Assembly (NCBI GenBank): GCA_002331385.1
Contig: DCYB01000010.1
Location: forward strand, 186,001-250,000
Reading direction: 5' to 3'
Source: Comamonadaceae bacterium UBA2121
Lineage (GTDB): Bacteria > Pseudomonadota > Gammaproteobacteria > Burkholderiales > Burkholderiaceae_C
Length of the DNA stretch: 64,000 nucleotides
Shown here: piece by piece, positions 42,849 to 51,744 of the stretch
Numbering within the stretch: the first letter of the stretch is position 1
How the letters are laid out: each line of letters starts with the position of its first letter
Program-made: the position numbers and the translations under genes
The notes under the pieces: model-generated
What the model was told of the DNA's origin: nothing
Database searches by the model: none
What the model saw: the letters and a program-made list of their open reading frames with translations, nothing else

Positions 42849-44333
42849 ATGAATCGCGAATTGTTGATGTTGGTTGAGGCCATTTCGCGTGAAAAGAACG
42901 TGGAGCGCGATGTGGTGCTGGGCGCCGTTGAATCTGCGCTCGCACAGGCCACCAAGAAGCTCTATCAGGGTGAGGTGGACATCCGCGTGGCTATCGACCG
43001 CGAAAGCGGCGTGTACGACACTTTCCGTCGCTGGCTGGTGGTGCCCGACGATGCCGGTCTGCAAAATCCCGATGCCGAGGAAATGCTGATGGACGCGCAA
43101 GATCGCGTGCCCGGTATTACCGAAGGTGAGTACATCGAAGAAGAAGTCGAATCCGTGCCGATTGGCCGCATCGGCGCCATGGCGGCCAAGCAGGTGATCC
43201 TGCAGAAGATCCGTGACGCCGAGCGGGAAATGCTGCTCAACGACTTCATGAGCCGTGGCGAAAAGATCTTCACCGGCACCGTCAAGCGCATGGACAAGGG
43301 CGACATCATCGTCGAGTCCGGCCGCGTGGAAGGCCGCCTGCGTCGCTCGGAAATGATCCCGAAGGAAAACCTGCGCAATGGCGACCGCGTTCGCGCCATG
43401 ATCATGGAAGTGGACCTGACGCTGCGTGGCGCGCCGATCATCCTCTCGCGCTCTGCGCCCGAGTTCATGGTCGAGCTGTTTCGCAACGAAGTGCCCGAGA
43501 TCGAGCAGGGCCTGCTGGAAATCAAGAGCTGCGCCCGTGACCCCGGCAGCCGCGCCAAGATTGCCGTGCTGAGTCACGACAAGCGCGTGGACCCGATCGG
43601 CACCTGCGTCGGCGTGCGTGGCACCCGCGTGAATGCCGTGACCAACGAACTCGCTGGCGAGCGCGTGGACATCGTGCTGTGGTCTGAAGACCCGGCCCAG
43701 TTCGTGATTGGCGCTCTGGCACCCGCGAACGTGACGTCCATCGTCGTGGACGAAGAAAAACACGCCATGGACGTGGTCGTGGACGAGGAAAACCTCGCCA
43801 TCGCCATCGGCCGTGGCGGCCAGAACGTACGTCTGGCTTCCGACCTGACGGGTTGGAAGATCAACATCATGGACGCCGCCGAGTCTGCCCAGAAGCAGGC
43901 CGACGAGACCAGCGCAGCGCGCAGTCTGTTCATGGAAAAACTGGACGTGGACGAAGAGATCGCCGACATCCTGATCGAGGAAGGTTTCACCAGCCTCGAA
44001 GAAGTGGCCTACGTGCCGCTGCAGGAAATGCTGGAGATCGAAAGCTTTGATGAGGACACCGTGAACGAGCTGCGTGTGCGTGCAAAGGACGCGCTGCTCA
44101 CCATGGAAATCGCACGGGAAGAGAGCGTGGACAATGTGTCCCAGGATCTGCGCTCCCTGGAAGGCCTGACGCCTGAACTGATCGAAAAGCTGGCTGAAGC
44201 TGGCGTGAATACTCGTGACGATCTGGCCGACCTGGCCATTGATGAACTGACCGAAGTGACCGGCCAGACTGCCGATGAAGCGAAAGCCTTGATCATGAAG
44301 GCACGCGAGCACTGGTTCACAGGACAAGAGTAA
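42849..44333 (+). CDS. nusA: Transcription termination/antitermination factor NusA
   Basis: A 494-residue RNA-polymerase-binding factor. In order: N-terminal polymerase-binding domain (MNRELLMLVEAISREKNV), S1 (GTVKRMDKGDIIVESGRVEG), KH1/KH2 (GTRVNAVTNELAGERVDIV, AIGRGGQNVRLASDLTGW) and two C-terminal acidic helix-hairpin repeats (ILIEEGFTSLEEVAYV, LAEAGVNTRDDLADL). AGGAGA stands before the ATG at 42849. Family-typical length; part of the translation operon. Confidence 0.96.
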   Translation: MNRELLMLVEAISREKNVERDVVLGAVESALAQATKKLYQGEVDIRVAIDRESGVYDTFRRWLVVPDDAGLQNPDAEEMLMDAQDRVPGITEGEYIEEEVESVPIGRIGAMAAKQVILQKIRDAEREMLLNDFMSRGEKIFTGTVKRMDKGDIIVESGRVEGRLRRSEMIPKENLRNGDRVRAMIMEVDLTLRGAPIILSRSAPEFMVELFRNEVPEIEQGLLEIKSCARDPGSRAKIAVLSHDKRVDPIGTCVGVRGTRVNAVTNELAGERVDIVLWSEDPAQFVIGALAPANVTSIVVDEEKHAMDVVVDEENLAIAIGRGGQNVRLASDLTGWKINIMDAAESAQKQADETSAARSLFMEKLDVDEEIADILIEEGFTSLEEVAYVPLQEMLEIESFDEDTVNELRVRAKDALLTMEIAREESVDNVSQDLRSLEGLTPELIEKLAEAGVNTRDDLADLAIDELTEVTGQTADEAKALIMKAREHWFTGQE

Positions 44334-44356
44334 GGTCAGGGAGGTACGAGCACAAT

Positions 44357-47224
44357 ATGTCGAGTAATACAGTCGCCGAGTTCGCCGCAGAACTCAAGAA
44401 AACCCCGTCCATGCTGCTGGATCAATTGAAAACAGCCGGCGTGGACAAGGCATCTCCGAGCGATGCCCTGACCGAGGCGGACAAGCAGAAACTGCTTGCC
44501 TATCTGCAGGCCAGCCATGGCACTACAGGTGCAGACCGCAAGAAAATTACATTGGTGAAAAAATCCACTAGCGAAATCAAGCAAGCCGACGCTACCGGCA
44601 AGGCGCGTACGATCCAGGTTGAAGTGCGCAAGAAGCGCACCTTCATCAAGCGCGACGACGCGCCCGAGACGGCCAGCGCCGACGTGGCTGAAGAGGGCCA
44701 GGACACGGCCGCCTTCCAACCGATGCACACGCCTGCCGAAAAGCAGGATCTGATGCGTCGCGAAGAGGAAGCACGCCGCAGCGCCGAGCTGATCCGTCGC
44801 CAGGAAGAAGATCTGGCAGACCAGCGCCGTGAGCGCGAAGAGCGTGAGCGCCGCGACCGCGAGGCCGATGAGCGCGCTGCCGCCTACATGGCCGCAGAAG
44901 CCGAAAAGAAGGCCGCTGTGAGCGCCGCGCGCAAGGAAGCTGCTGCCGAGGCAGCCGCAGAAGCCGAAGCCCGTAACAAGGCACAGGCCGATGCACGCGC
45001 CAAGGCAGAGGAAGAATCCAGGGCCCGTCAGGCAGAAGAGTCTGCCCGCGCCGCCGATCTGGATGAGCGCCGTCGCAAGGCTCTGGCAGAAGCTGAAGCC
45101 ATTCGCGCCATGATGGCCGCGCCCAAGAAGGTGCTGGTCGCCAAGAAGCCCGAAGAACCCAAGCCAGCCGCCAAGGCGGCCGGTGCAGATGCCAAGAAGG
45201 GCACGCTGCACAAGCCGGCTGCGGGTGCGGGCGCAGGCGCGCGCACCAACGCTCCGGCACCAGCGGGTGGCGGCAAGGAAGTGAAGTCTTCCAAGCTGTC
45301 TTCGAGCTGGGCCAATGACGGCGGCAAGAAGAAGGAAATCAAGACCCGTGGCGATGCCTCGGGTGGCGTAAATTCGCGCTCCAACTGGCGCGGCGGTCCA
45401 CGTGGTGGTCGCCGTGGCAACGATCGCCATTCCGATCAGCACCAGCAACACGCGGCACCAGAATTCCGCGCGATCGAAGTGCACGTGCCGGAAACCATCA
45501 CCGTGGCCGAACTGGCGCACAAGATGTCGGTGAAGGCTTCCGAGCTGATCAAGGTGCTGATGAAGATGGGCCAGATGGTCACCATCAACCAGATGCTGGA
45601 CCAGGACACGGCCATGATCGTGGTCGAGGAAATGGGCCACACCGCCAAGGTGGCGGCACTGGACGATCCGGAAGCGTTCACCGCAGAAGAAGTGTCCAAC
45701 GCCGACGCCGAGCAACTGCCGCGCGCTCCTGTGGTGACCGTCATGGGTCACGTGGACCACGGCAAGACCTCGCTGCTGGACTACATCCGTCGCTCCCGCG
45801 TGGCGACGGGCGAAGCTGGCGGTATCACGCAGCACATCGGCGCCTACCACGTCGAGACGCCGCGCGGCATCGTCACCTTCCTCGACACCCCCGGTCACGA
45901 GGCCTTCACGGCCATGCGTGCCCGTGGTGCGCAGTCCACCGACATCGTGATTCTGGTGTGCGCTGCCGATGACGGCGTGATGCCCCAGACCAAAGAAGCC
46001 ATCAAGCACGCGAAGGCCGCCAACGTGCCGATCGTCGTGGCCATCACCAAGGCAGACAAGCCCGAAGCCAACGTCGACCGCGTCAAACAGGAACTCGTGT
46101 CCGTGGAAGTGGTGCCGGAAGAATACGGTGGCGATTCGCCATTCGTGGCCGTGTCGTCCAAGACCGGCATGGGCATCGACGACCTGCTCGAGCAAGTGCT
46201 GCTGCAGGCCGAAGTGCTGGAACTGAAGGCGCCAGTGGATGCCGCTGCCAAGGGTATCGTGATCGAAGCCCAGCTCGACAAGGGCCGTGGTTCGGTGGCG
46301 ACTGTGCTGGTGCAGTCCGGCACGCTCAAGGTGGGCGACGTGGTGCTCGCAGGCCAGACCTTTGGCCGCGTGCGTGCCATGCTGGACGAGGACGGTAAGC
46401 ACACCAAGGAAGCAGGCCCGTCGATCCCGGTTGAAATCCAGGGTCTGAACGAAGTGCCGCAAGCCGGTGACGACTTCATGGTGCTGCAAGACGAGCGCCG
46501 CGCCCGCGAAATCGCGACCTATCGCGCAGGCAAGTTCCGCAACACCAAGTTGGCCAAGCAGCAAGCTGCCAAGCTGGAAAACATGTTTGCCGAAATGGGT
46601 GCGGGCGAAGTGCAGACACTGCCCCTCATCATCAAGGCCGACGTGCAAGGTTCGCAGGAAGCACTGGCCACTTCGCTGCTCAAGCTGTCCACGGACGAGA
46701 TCAAGGTGCAGATGGTGTACTCCGGCGTGGGTGGCATCAGCGAGTCGGACGTCAACCTGGCGATCGCCTCCAAGGCCATCATCATCGGCTTCAACGTGCG
46801 TGCGGATGCGCAGGCACGCAAGACGGCCGAAGGCAACGATGTGGATATCCGCTACTACAACATCATCTACGACGCCGTAGATGAGGTGAAGGCGGCCATG
46901 TCCGGCATGCTGGCACCCGAGCAGCGCGAAGAAGCTATCGGTACGGCCGAAATCCGCACCGTGTTCGTGGCCTCGAAGATCGGTACGGTGGCTGGTTCGT
47001 ACATCACGTCGGGCGAAGTCAAGCGCGGCTGCAAGTTCCGTCTGCTGCGCGAGAACATCGTCATCTATACGGGCGAAGTGGAGTCGGTGCGCCGTCACAA
47101 GGACGATGTCAAGGAAGTCAAGGAAGGCTTCGAGTGCGGTATCAAGCTGCGCAACTACAACGACATCCGCGAAGGCGACCAACTCGAACTCTTCGAAATC
47201 AAGGAGATCGCGCGTACGCTGTAA
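44357..47224 (+). CDS. infB: Translation initiation factor IF-2
   Basis: A 955-residue GTPase that brings initiator tRNA to the ribosome. An N-terminal IF2_N domain (VAEFAAELKKTPSMLLDQLKTAGV), a long charged Ala/Glu/Lys/Arg region to about 360, a second IF2_N-like piece (ETITVAELAHKMSVKASELIKVLMKMGQ), then the G domain (GHVDHGKTS from about 463, DTPGHEAF, TKADK) and the domains II-IV. Starts 23 bases after nusA. The antisense strand is open over most of the gene but this is a codon-bias shadow. Confidence 0.97.
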   Translation: MSSNTVAEFAAELKKTPSMLLDQLKTAGVDKASPSDALTEADKQKLLAYLQASHGTTGADRKKITLVKKSTSEIKQADATGKARTIQVEVRKKRTFIKRDDAPETASADVAEEGQDTAAFQPMHTPAEKQDLMRREEEARRSAELIRRQEEDLADQRREREERERRDREADERAAAYMAAEAEKKAAVSAARKEAAAEAAAEAEARNKAQADARAKAEEESRARQAEESARAADLDERRRKALAEAEAIRAMMAAPKKVLVAKKPEEPKPAAKAAGADAKKGTLHKPAAGAGAGARTNAPAPAGGGKEVKSSKLSSSWANDGGKKKEIKTRGDASGGVNSRSNWRGGPRGGRRGNDRHSDQHQQHAAPEFRAIEVHVPETITVAELAHKMSVKASELIKVLMKMGQMVTINQMLDQDTAMIVVEEMGHTAKVAALDDPEAFTAEEVSNADAEQLPRAPVVTVMGHVDHGKTSLLDYIRRSRVATGEAGGITQHIGAYHVETPRGIVTFLDTPGHEAFTAMRARGAQSTDIVILVCAADDGVMPQTKEAIKHAKAANVPIVVAITKADKPEANVDRVKQELVSVEVVPEEYGGDSPFVAVSSKTGMGIDDLLEQVLLQAEVLELKAPVDAAAKGIVIEAQLDKGRGSVATVLVQSGTLKVGDVVLAGQTFGRVRAMLDEDGKHTKEAGPSIPVEIQGLNEVPQAGDDFMVLQDERRAREIATYRAGKFRNTKLAKQQAAKLENMFAEMGAGEVQTLPLIIKADVQGSQEALATSLLKLSTDEIKVQMVYSGVGGISESDVNLAIASKAIIIGFNVRADAQARKTAEGNDVDIRYYNIIYDAVDEVKAAMSGMLAPEQREEAIGTAEIRTVFVASKIGTVAGSYITSGEVKRGCKFRLLRENIVIYTGEVESVRRHKDDVKEVKEGFECGIKLRNYNDIREGDQLELFEIKEIARTL

Positions 47225-47254
47225 AGCGGCGCGTCTTCAGGAGCATCGAACAGC

Positions 47255-47623
47255 ATGGCAGCCAGGAAATCATCCACGCCCAACCGCGGTTTCAAGGTCG
47301 CGGACCAGATCCAGCGAGACCTCGCTGAACTGATCCGCGAGCTCAAGGACCCGCGCCTTGGCATGGTGACCTTGCAGGGCGTGGAAGTCACGCCCGACTA
47401 CGCGCACGCGAAGGTGTACTTCAGCGTGCTCGTGGGTGATCCCGAGGCGACCGAAGAGGCGCTGAACCAGTCCGCTGGTTTCCTGCGCAACGGTCTCTTC
47501 AAGCGTCTGCACATCCACACCGTGCCGACGCTGCATTTCCACTTCGACCGCACCACCGAGCGTGCGGCCGACATGAACGCCTTGATTGCCAAGGCAGTCT
47601 CCTCCCGCGCGAAAGAAGACTGA
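47255..47623 (+). CDS. rbfA: Ribosome-binding factor A
   Basis: A 122-residue KH-fold factor for 16S rRNA 5' end processing and cold adaptation: RGFKVADQIQRDLAELIRELKDPRLGMVTLQGVEVTPDYAHAKVYFSVL and LHIHTVPTLHFHFDRTTERAADMNALIAKA. Full length, 30 bases after infB and two bases ahead of truB. Confidence 0.95.
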   Translation: MAARKSSTPNRGFKVADQIQRDLAELIRELKDPRLGMVTLQGVEVTPDYAHAKVYFSVLVGDPEATEEALNQSAGFLRNGLFKRLHIHTVPTLHFHFDRTTERAADMNALIAKAVSSRAKED

Positions 47624-47625
47624 GC

Positions 47626-48618
47626 ATGAACGCGCCACGCACACGGGTGCAGCGGCGCCCTGTGCATGGGGTGTTGCTGCTCGACAAGCCGCTGGGTTGG
47701 TCCAGCAACGACGCCTTGCAAAAGGTCAAGTGGTTGCTGCGCGCCGAAAAGGCAGGACACACAGGCACACTGGATCCACTCGCCAGCGGCGTACTGCCGC
47801 TGTGCTTTGGTGCGGCCACCAAATTCAGCCAACTGCAATTGGAAGCACCCAAAACCTACGAGGCCATTGCCTTGTTGGGTGTGACGACCACGACGGCAGA
47901 TGCCGAAGGTGAGGTGATAGAGCAGCGCGAAGTCACCGCCGACATGCTCACACCCGAACGCATTGCAGCCGTGCGTCAGCAATTCACCGGCCCGATTCGC
48001 CAGGTGCCGCCCATGCACAGCGCGCTCAAGAAGGACGGCAAGGCGCTGTACGAGTACGCCCGCGCAGGCATCGAAGTGGAGCGCCCGGCGCGCGACGTGA
48101 CCATTCTCGCGCTCGCGATCGAGCCGATCCAGACCGAAGCCGGTCAACCGGCGCTGCGCCTGATCGTTCAATGTAGCAAGGGTACCTACATCCGCACGCT
48201 GGGCGAAGACATCGGTCACGCGCTGGGTTGCGGCGCGCACCTCACTTTCTTGCGTCGTATCGACACCGGCGGCATCAGCGTGGATCGCTGCGTGACGCTG
48301 GCCGATCTTGAAGCGATGGACGAGGACGAGCGCATGCAGCAAGTCCAGCCCGTGCAAACGCTGCTCGCGCAGCACACTTCTGTCACGTTGGATAGCGACA
48401 ATGCCGGGCGTTTTCTATCGGGCCTGCGCCGACGGGGGCAGTGGCCGGATGCGGACGCCGTTGCGGTATTTGGTGACGCACCGCGTGCCTTGCTGGGCGT
48501 GGGACACATCAAGGCAGGCGAACTGGTGCCAGACCGGTTGCTGAGCCCGATTGAAATTCAACAGATTCTGGAAAGCTCGCCGCGGGCTGAACGCGGCACA
48601 TTGGAAACAACGCTATGA
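47626..48618 (+). CDS. truB: tRNA pseudouridine-55 synthase TruB
   Basis: A 330-residue enzyme that makes pseudouridine 55 in the T-loop of tRNAs. GHTGTLDPLASGVLPL at 45-60 holds the catalytic Asp D50; LGVTTTTADAEGEV and CSKGTYIRTLGEDIGHALG follow, and a C-terminal PUA-like domain ends the protein. It overlaps typA by ATGA. Confidence 0.95.
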   Translation: MNAPRTRVQRRPVHGVLLLDKPLGWSSNDALQKVKWLLRAEKAGHTGTLDPLASGVLPLCFGAATKFSQLQLEAPKTYEAIALLGVTTTTADAEGEVIEQREVTADMLTPERIAAVRQQFTGPIRQVPPMHSALKKDGKALYEYARAGIEVERPARDVTILALAIEPIQTEAGQPALRLIVQCSKGTYIRTLGEDIGHALGCGAHLTFLRRIDTGGISVDRCVTLADLEAMDEDERMQQVQPVQTLLAQHTSVTLDSDNAGRFLSGLRRRGQWPDADAVAVFGDAPRALLGVGHIKAGELVPDRLLSPIEIQQILESSPRAERGTLETTL

Positions 48619-50444
48619 GCACACAAATCCGCAACATCGCGATCATCGCGCACGTTGACCACGGTAAGACCACCATGGTTGACCAGCTTCTGCGCCAGTC
48701 CGGCACCTTCGCAGAACACGAAAAAGTCGTCGACACCGTCATGGACAACAACGCCATCGAACGTGAGCGCGGCATCACGATTCTGGCCAAGAACTGCGCG
48801 GTGAGCTGGAACGGCACCCACATCAACATCCTCGACACACCCGGCCACGCGGACTTTGGCGGCGAAGTGGAACGTGCGCTGTCCATGGTGGACGGCGTCG
48901 TGCTGCTCATCGATGCACAAGAAGGTCCCATGCCCCAGACGCGCTTCGTGACCAAGAAGGCACTGGCGCTCGGCCTCAAGCCCATCGTCGTGGTGAACAA
49001 GGTGGACAAGCCCGGTGCGCGTCCTGACTACGTGGTGAACGCAGCGTTCGACCTGTTCGACAAGCTCGGCGCTACTGACGAGCAGCTCGACTTCCCCGTG
49101 GTGTACGCATCCGGCATCAATGGCTGGTCGGCACTGGAAGAGGGCGAGCCCGGTGAGCAGTGGGGCTCCGACATGTCGGCCCTGTTCGACACCATTCTCA
49201 AGCACGTTCCATCGGTCAAGGGCGACGCAACAGCGCCGCTGCAGATGCAGATTTCCGCGCTCGACTACTCCACCTTCGTGGGTCGTATTGGCGTGGGCCG
49301 CATCAACGCCGGTACCATTAAGCCCGGTCAGGACGTCCTCGTCATGGCGGGTCCGGACGGCAACAGCTACAAGGGCCGCGTGAACGAAGTGCTGAAGTTC
49401 CAGGGTCTGGATCGCATCAAGGTGAGCGAAGCTGGCCCGAGCGACATCGTGCTGATCAACGGCATCGAGAACATCGGCATCGGCGAAACGTTGACCGAGC
49501 CGACCAATCCGCAGCCGCTGCCGATGCTCAAGATCGACGAGCCCACGCTGACCATGAACTTCTGCGTCAACACTTCGCCGCTGGCTGGTCGTGAAGGCAA
49601 GTTCGTCACCAGCCGCCAGATCTGGGACCGCCTGCAAAAGGAACTGCGCTCCAACGTGGCCCTGCGCGTGAAGGAAACCGACGAAGACGGCATCTTCGAA
49701 GTCTCCGGTCGTGGCGAACTGCACCTGACCATTCTGCTTGAAGAAATGCGCCGTGAAGGGTACGAGCTGGCTGTGTCAAAGCCGCGCGTTGTTTTCCGCG
49801 ACATCGACGGCGAAAAGTGCGAGCCGATCGAGCTGGTCACGGCCGACCTCGAAGAAGGCCATCAGGGCGGTGTGATGCAGGCCCTCGGCGAGCGCAAGGG
49901 CGAGCTGGTGAACATGGAATCCGACGGTCGCGGTCGCGTTCGTCTGGAGTACCGCATTCCCGCACGCGGCCTGATCGGCTTCACCAACGAATTCCTGAAC
50001 CTCACACGTGGCTCTGGTCTGATCTCCAACATCTTTGACGGCTACGAGCCGCACAAGGGTGAAATCGGCGGTCGCAAGAACGGCGTCCTTATCTCCATGG
50101 ACGACGGTGAAATCTTCACCTACGCCCTCGGCAAGCTCGACGACCGTGGCCGCATGTTCGTGAAGGCTGGCGACCCGGTCTACGAAGGCATGATCGTGGG
50201 CGTGCACAACCGCGACAACGACCTTGTCGTGAACGCCACGCGCACCAAGCAGCTCACCAACTTCCGCGTGTCCGGCAAGGAAGACGCCATCAAAGTCACG
50301 CCTCCGATCGACCTCACGCTGGAATACGGCGTCGAATTCATCGAAGACGACGAACTGGCGGAAATCACCCCCAAGTCCGTGCGCCTGCGCAAGCGCCACC
50401 TGAAGGAACACGACCGCAAGCGCGCCTCGCGCGACACCGCGTAA
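48615..50444 (+). CDS. typA: Ribosome-associated GTPase TypA/BipA
   Basis: A 609-residue translational GTPase: AHVDHGKTTMVDQLL at 12-26, RGITI switch, DTPGHADFGGEV, NKVDKPGARPD, then EF-G-like domains and the BipA-specific C-terminal domain. It acts in 50S assembly and stress adaptation. Last gene of the rimP operon; an intrinsic terminator follows 22 bases after the stop. Confidence 0.95.
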   Translation: MSTQIRNIAIIAHVDHGKTTMVDQLLRQSGTFAEHEKVVDTVMDNNAIERERGITILAKNCAVSWNGTHINILDTPGHADFGGEVERALSMVDGVVLLIDAQEGPMPQTRFVTKKALALGLKPIVVVNKVDKPGARPDYVVNAAFDLFDKLGATDEQLDFPVVYASGINGWSALEEGEPGEQWGSDMSALFDTILKHVPSVKGDATAPLQMQISALDYSTFVGRIGVGRINAGTIKPGQDVLVMAGPDGNSYKGRVNEVLKFQGLDRIKVSEAGPSDIVLINGIENIGIGETLTEPTNPQPLPMLKIDEPTLTMNFCVNTSPLAGREGKFVTSRQIWDRLQKELRSNVALRVKETDEDGIFEVSGRGELHLTILLEEMRREGYELAVSKPRVVFRDIDGEKCEPIELVTADLEEGHQGGVMQALGERKGELVNMESDGRGRVRLEYRIPARGLIGFTNEFLNLTRGSGLISNIFDGYEPHKGEIGGRKNGVLISMDDGEIFTYALGKLDDRGRMFVKAGDPVYEGMIVGVHNRDNDLVVNATRTKQLTNFRVSGKEDAIKVTPPIDLTLEYGVEFIEDDELAEITPKSVRLRKRHLKEHDRKRASRDTA

Positions 50445-50465
50445 GCAACCCTCGTTTCCTGAATC

Positions 50466-50502
50466 AAAAAGCGCTGTCTCGAAAGAGGCAGCGCTTTTTT
50501 TA
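50466..50502 (+). terminator. Intrinsic terminator of the rimP-typA operon
   Basis: GCGCTGTCTC (50471-50480) pairs with GAGGCAGCGC (50485-50494) around a GAAA loop, with one G-U pair, flanked by five A before and a run of T after. It may serve both strands because the next gene converges. Confidence 0.9.
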
Positions 50503-50535
50503 TATGGGACAAACCAACCGCATTGGAACAGCGAG

Positions 50536-51252
50536 TTATTTTTTCGGTGCCTTGGCCGGGCCTGCAGGAATGGGAGCCAATCCTTGCGAGTGGACAAACG
50601 ACACCGTGGTGACATATGTGATCTGATCATAATTGTCGCGATCACGCACCCCGGCAGTAGTGTCAATGTGTTTGACCTCGGCGACATACTGTCCTGTCCA
50701 TGGCATGGTGAATTTCACTTGTCCCGCATCGTCGGAATAGGCATGTTGCGACCATCCTGATTGAGTGATCAAAGAGACCTTGGATTTCGCAAGTGGTTTG
50801 TTTTGATAATAGATAGTGAATCCGCCGGGCTTTCCAGAAGGCACGAGATCCAGCGGCAATGCAGGAGCGACAGCGCTGAAGTCGACGATTTGCCGAGCTG
50901 CGGGATAGAACCAGTTGGTGACTTCGATTCCGTCCTTCTTGCTCTTCAGAAGTGGATAGCGGTTTTCATATGCCAGCAAGGGAAGGCGTTGCTGCGATGC
51001 CATATCTACTTCAAAACCTGAATCGGATTTATCGATAGGCAGATTTCGATTTCCTTGCGGAGCCAGAAGCGTCGCTGTTGGCTTCACGAATTGGTCCAAC
51101 AATCCTGGTGATGCTTCTCGCAAATTCTGTGCATACTCCCCGAAGCGAAGTACAGAAACACCATCTTGAGTTTGCTCAAGCCACACGTGATGTGCCTGCG
51201 CGGAAGTTGCCATGCCGAGGACTAGCGCGATAATAGAAAGAGGGTTTTTCAT
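50536..51252 (-). CDS. DUF4198 periplasmic protein
   Basis: A 238-residue exported protein: signal peptide MKNPLSIIALVLGMATSAQA then HHVWLEQ, the typical start of DUF4198 proteins, which are NikM-like beta-sandwich periplasmic proteins often found with metal or siderophore uptake genes. The C-terminal SQHAYSDDAGQVKFTMPWTGQYVAEVKHID is the second conserved block. The gene follows the TonB receptor gene on the same strand with a long gap. Ligand unknown. Confidence 0.8.
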   Translation of the reverse strand: MKNPLSIIALVLGMATSAQAHHVWLEQTQDGVSVLRFGEYAQNLREASPGLLDQFVKPTATLLAPQGNRNLPIDKSDSGFEVDMASQQRLPLLAYENRYPLLKSKKDGIEVTNWFYPAARQIVDFSAVAPALPLDLVPSGKPGGFTIYYQNKPLAKSKVSLITQSGWSQHAYSDDAGQVKFTMPWTGQYVAEVKHIDTTAGVRDRDNYDQITYVTTVSFVHSQGLAPIPAGPAKAPKK

Positions 51253-51744
51253 ATTTTCTCCAGTTAAAAAACGTGTTGATAGCCATTAAATGGATGCGAA
51301 GATATTACGCACAACTTTCGAGTGCAGAGAGGATAGATTTGGCTGCACTAAAATAGACGGGAGGCGACTGGCAAATGTTTGTTAAAAGCGATAGCTTGCT
51401 GAGACAAGCATTCGCATATGATTTTTTGAACTGAAAACATGCGCATTTGCTCATGCATGCATGAGGAATGTTGAAATCCTTATGGTTAGATGCGATACAG
51501 CGCATTTGCGCAATCGCGAATACGTAAATTGCTATGAGTAAAGACTGAACCGTATGGCCGATACGTCACGATGCAATGAGGATGAACTGAAATATCCTAT
51601 TTTTCTGAAGGAAAATTGAAGTGCGCTTATGTTTGGAGCGGCTTGGCCGCTATGCAAGGGTCGTCCATTCTGTGTTGGTACACTTTAAAATGGATTATTC
51701 TTGCTTAATTCTTCTATCGGGCTATTCAGTCTAAATGAAATCAT
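51253..51744. other. AT-rich region without genes
   Basis: These 492 bases lie between the receptor and the DUF4198 gene. They are clearly more AT-rich than the chromosome around them and no open frame looks like protein. They may hold the promoter of the DUF4198 gene and possibly a leftover of lost DNA. Confidence 0.5.

Noticed and set aside
44336..47182. Very long open frame antisense to infB
   Set aside because: It mirrors infB exactly; its His/Gln/Leu-rich, low-information sequence is a shadow of high-GC codon use.
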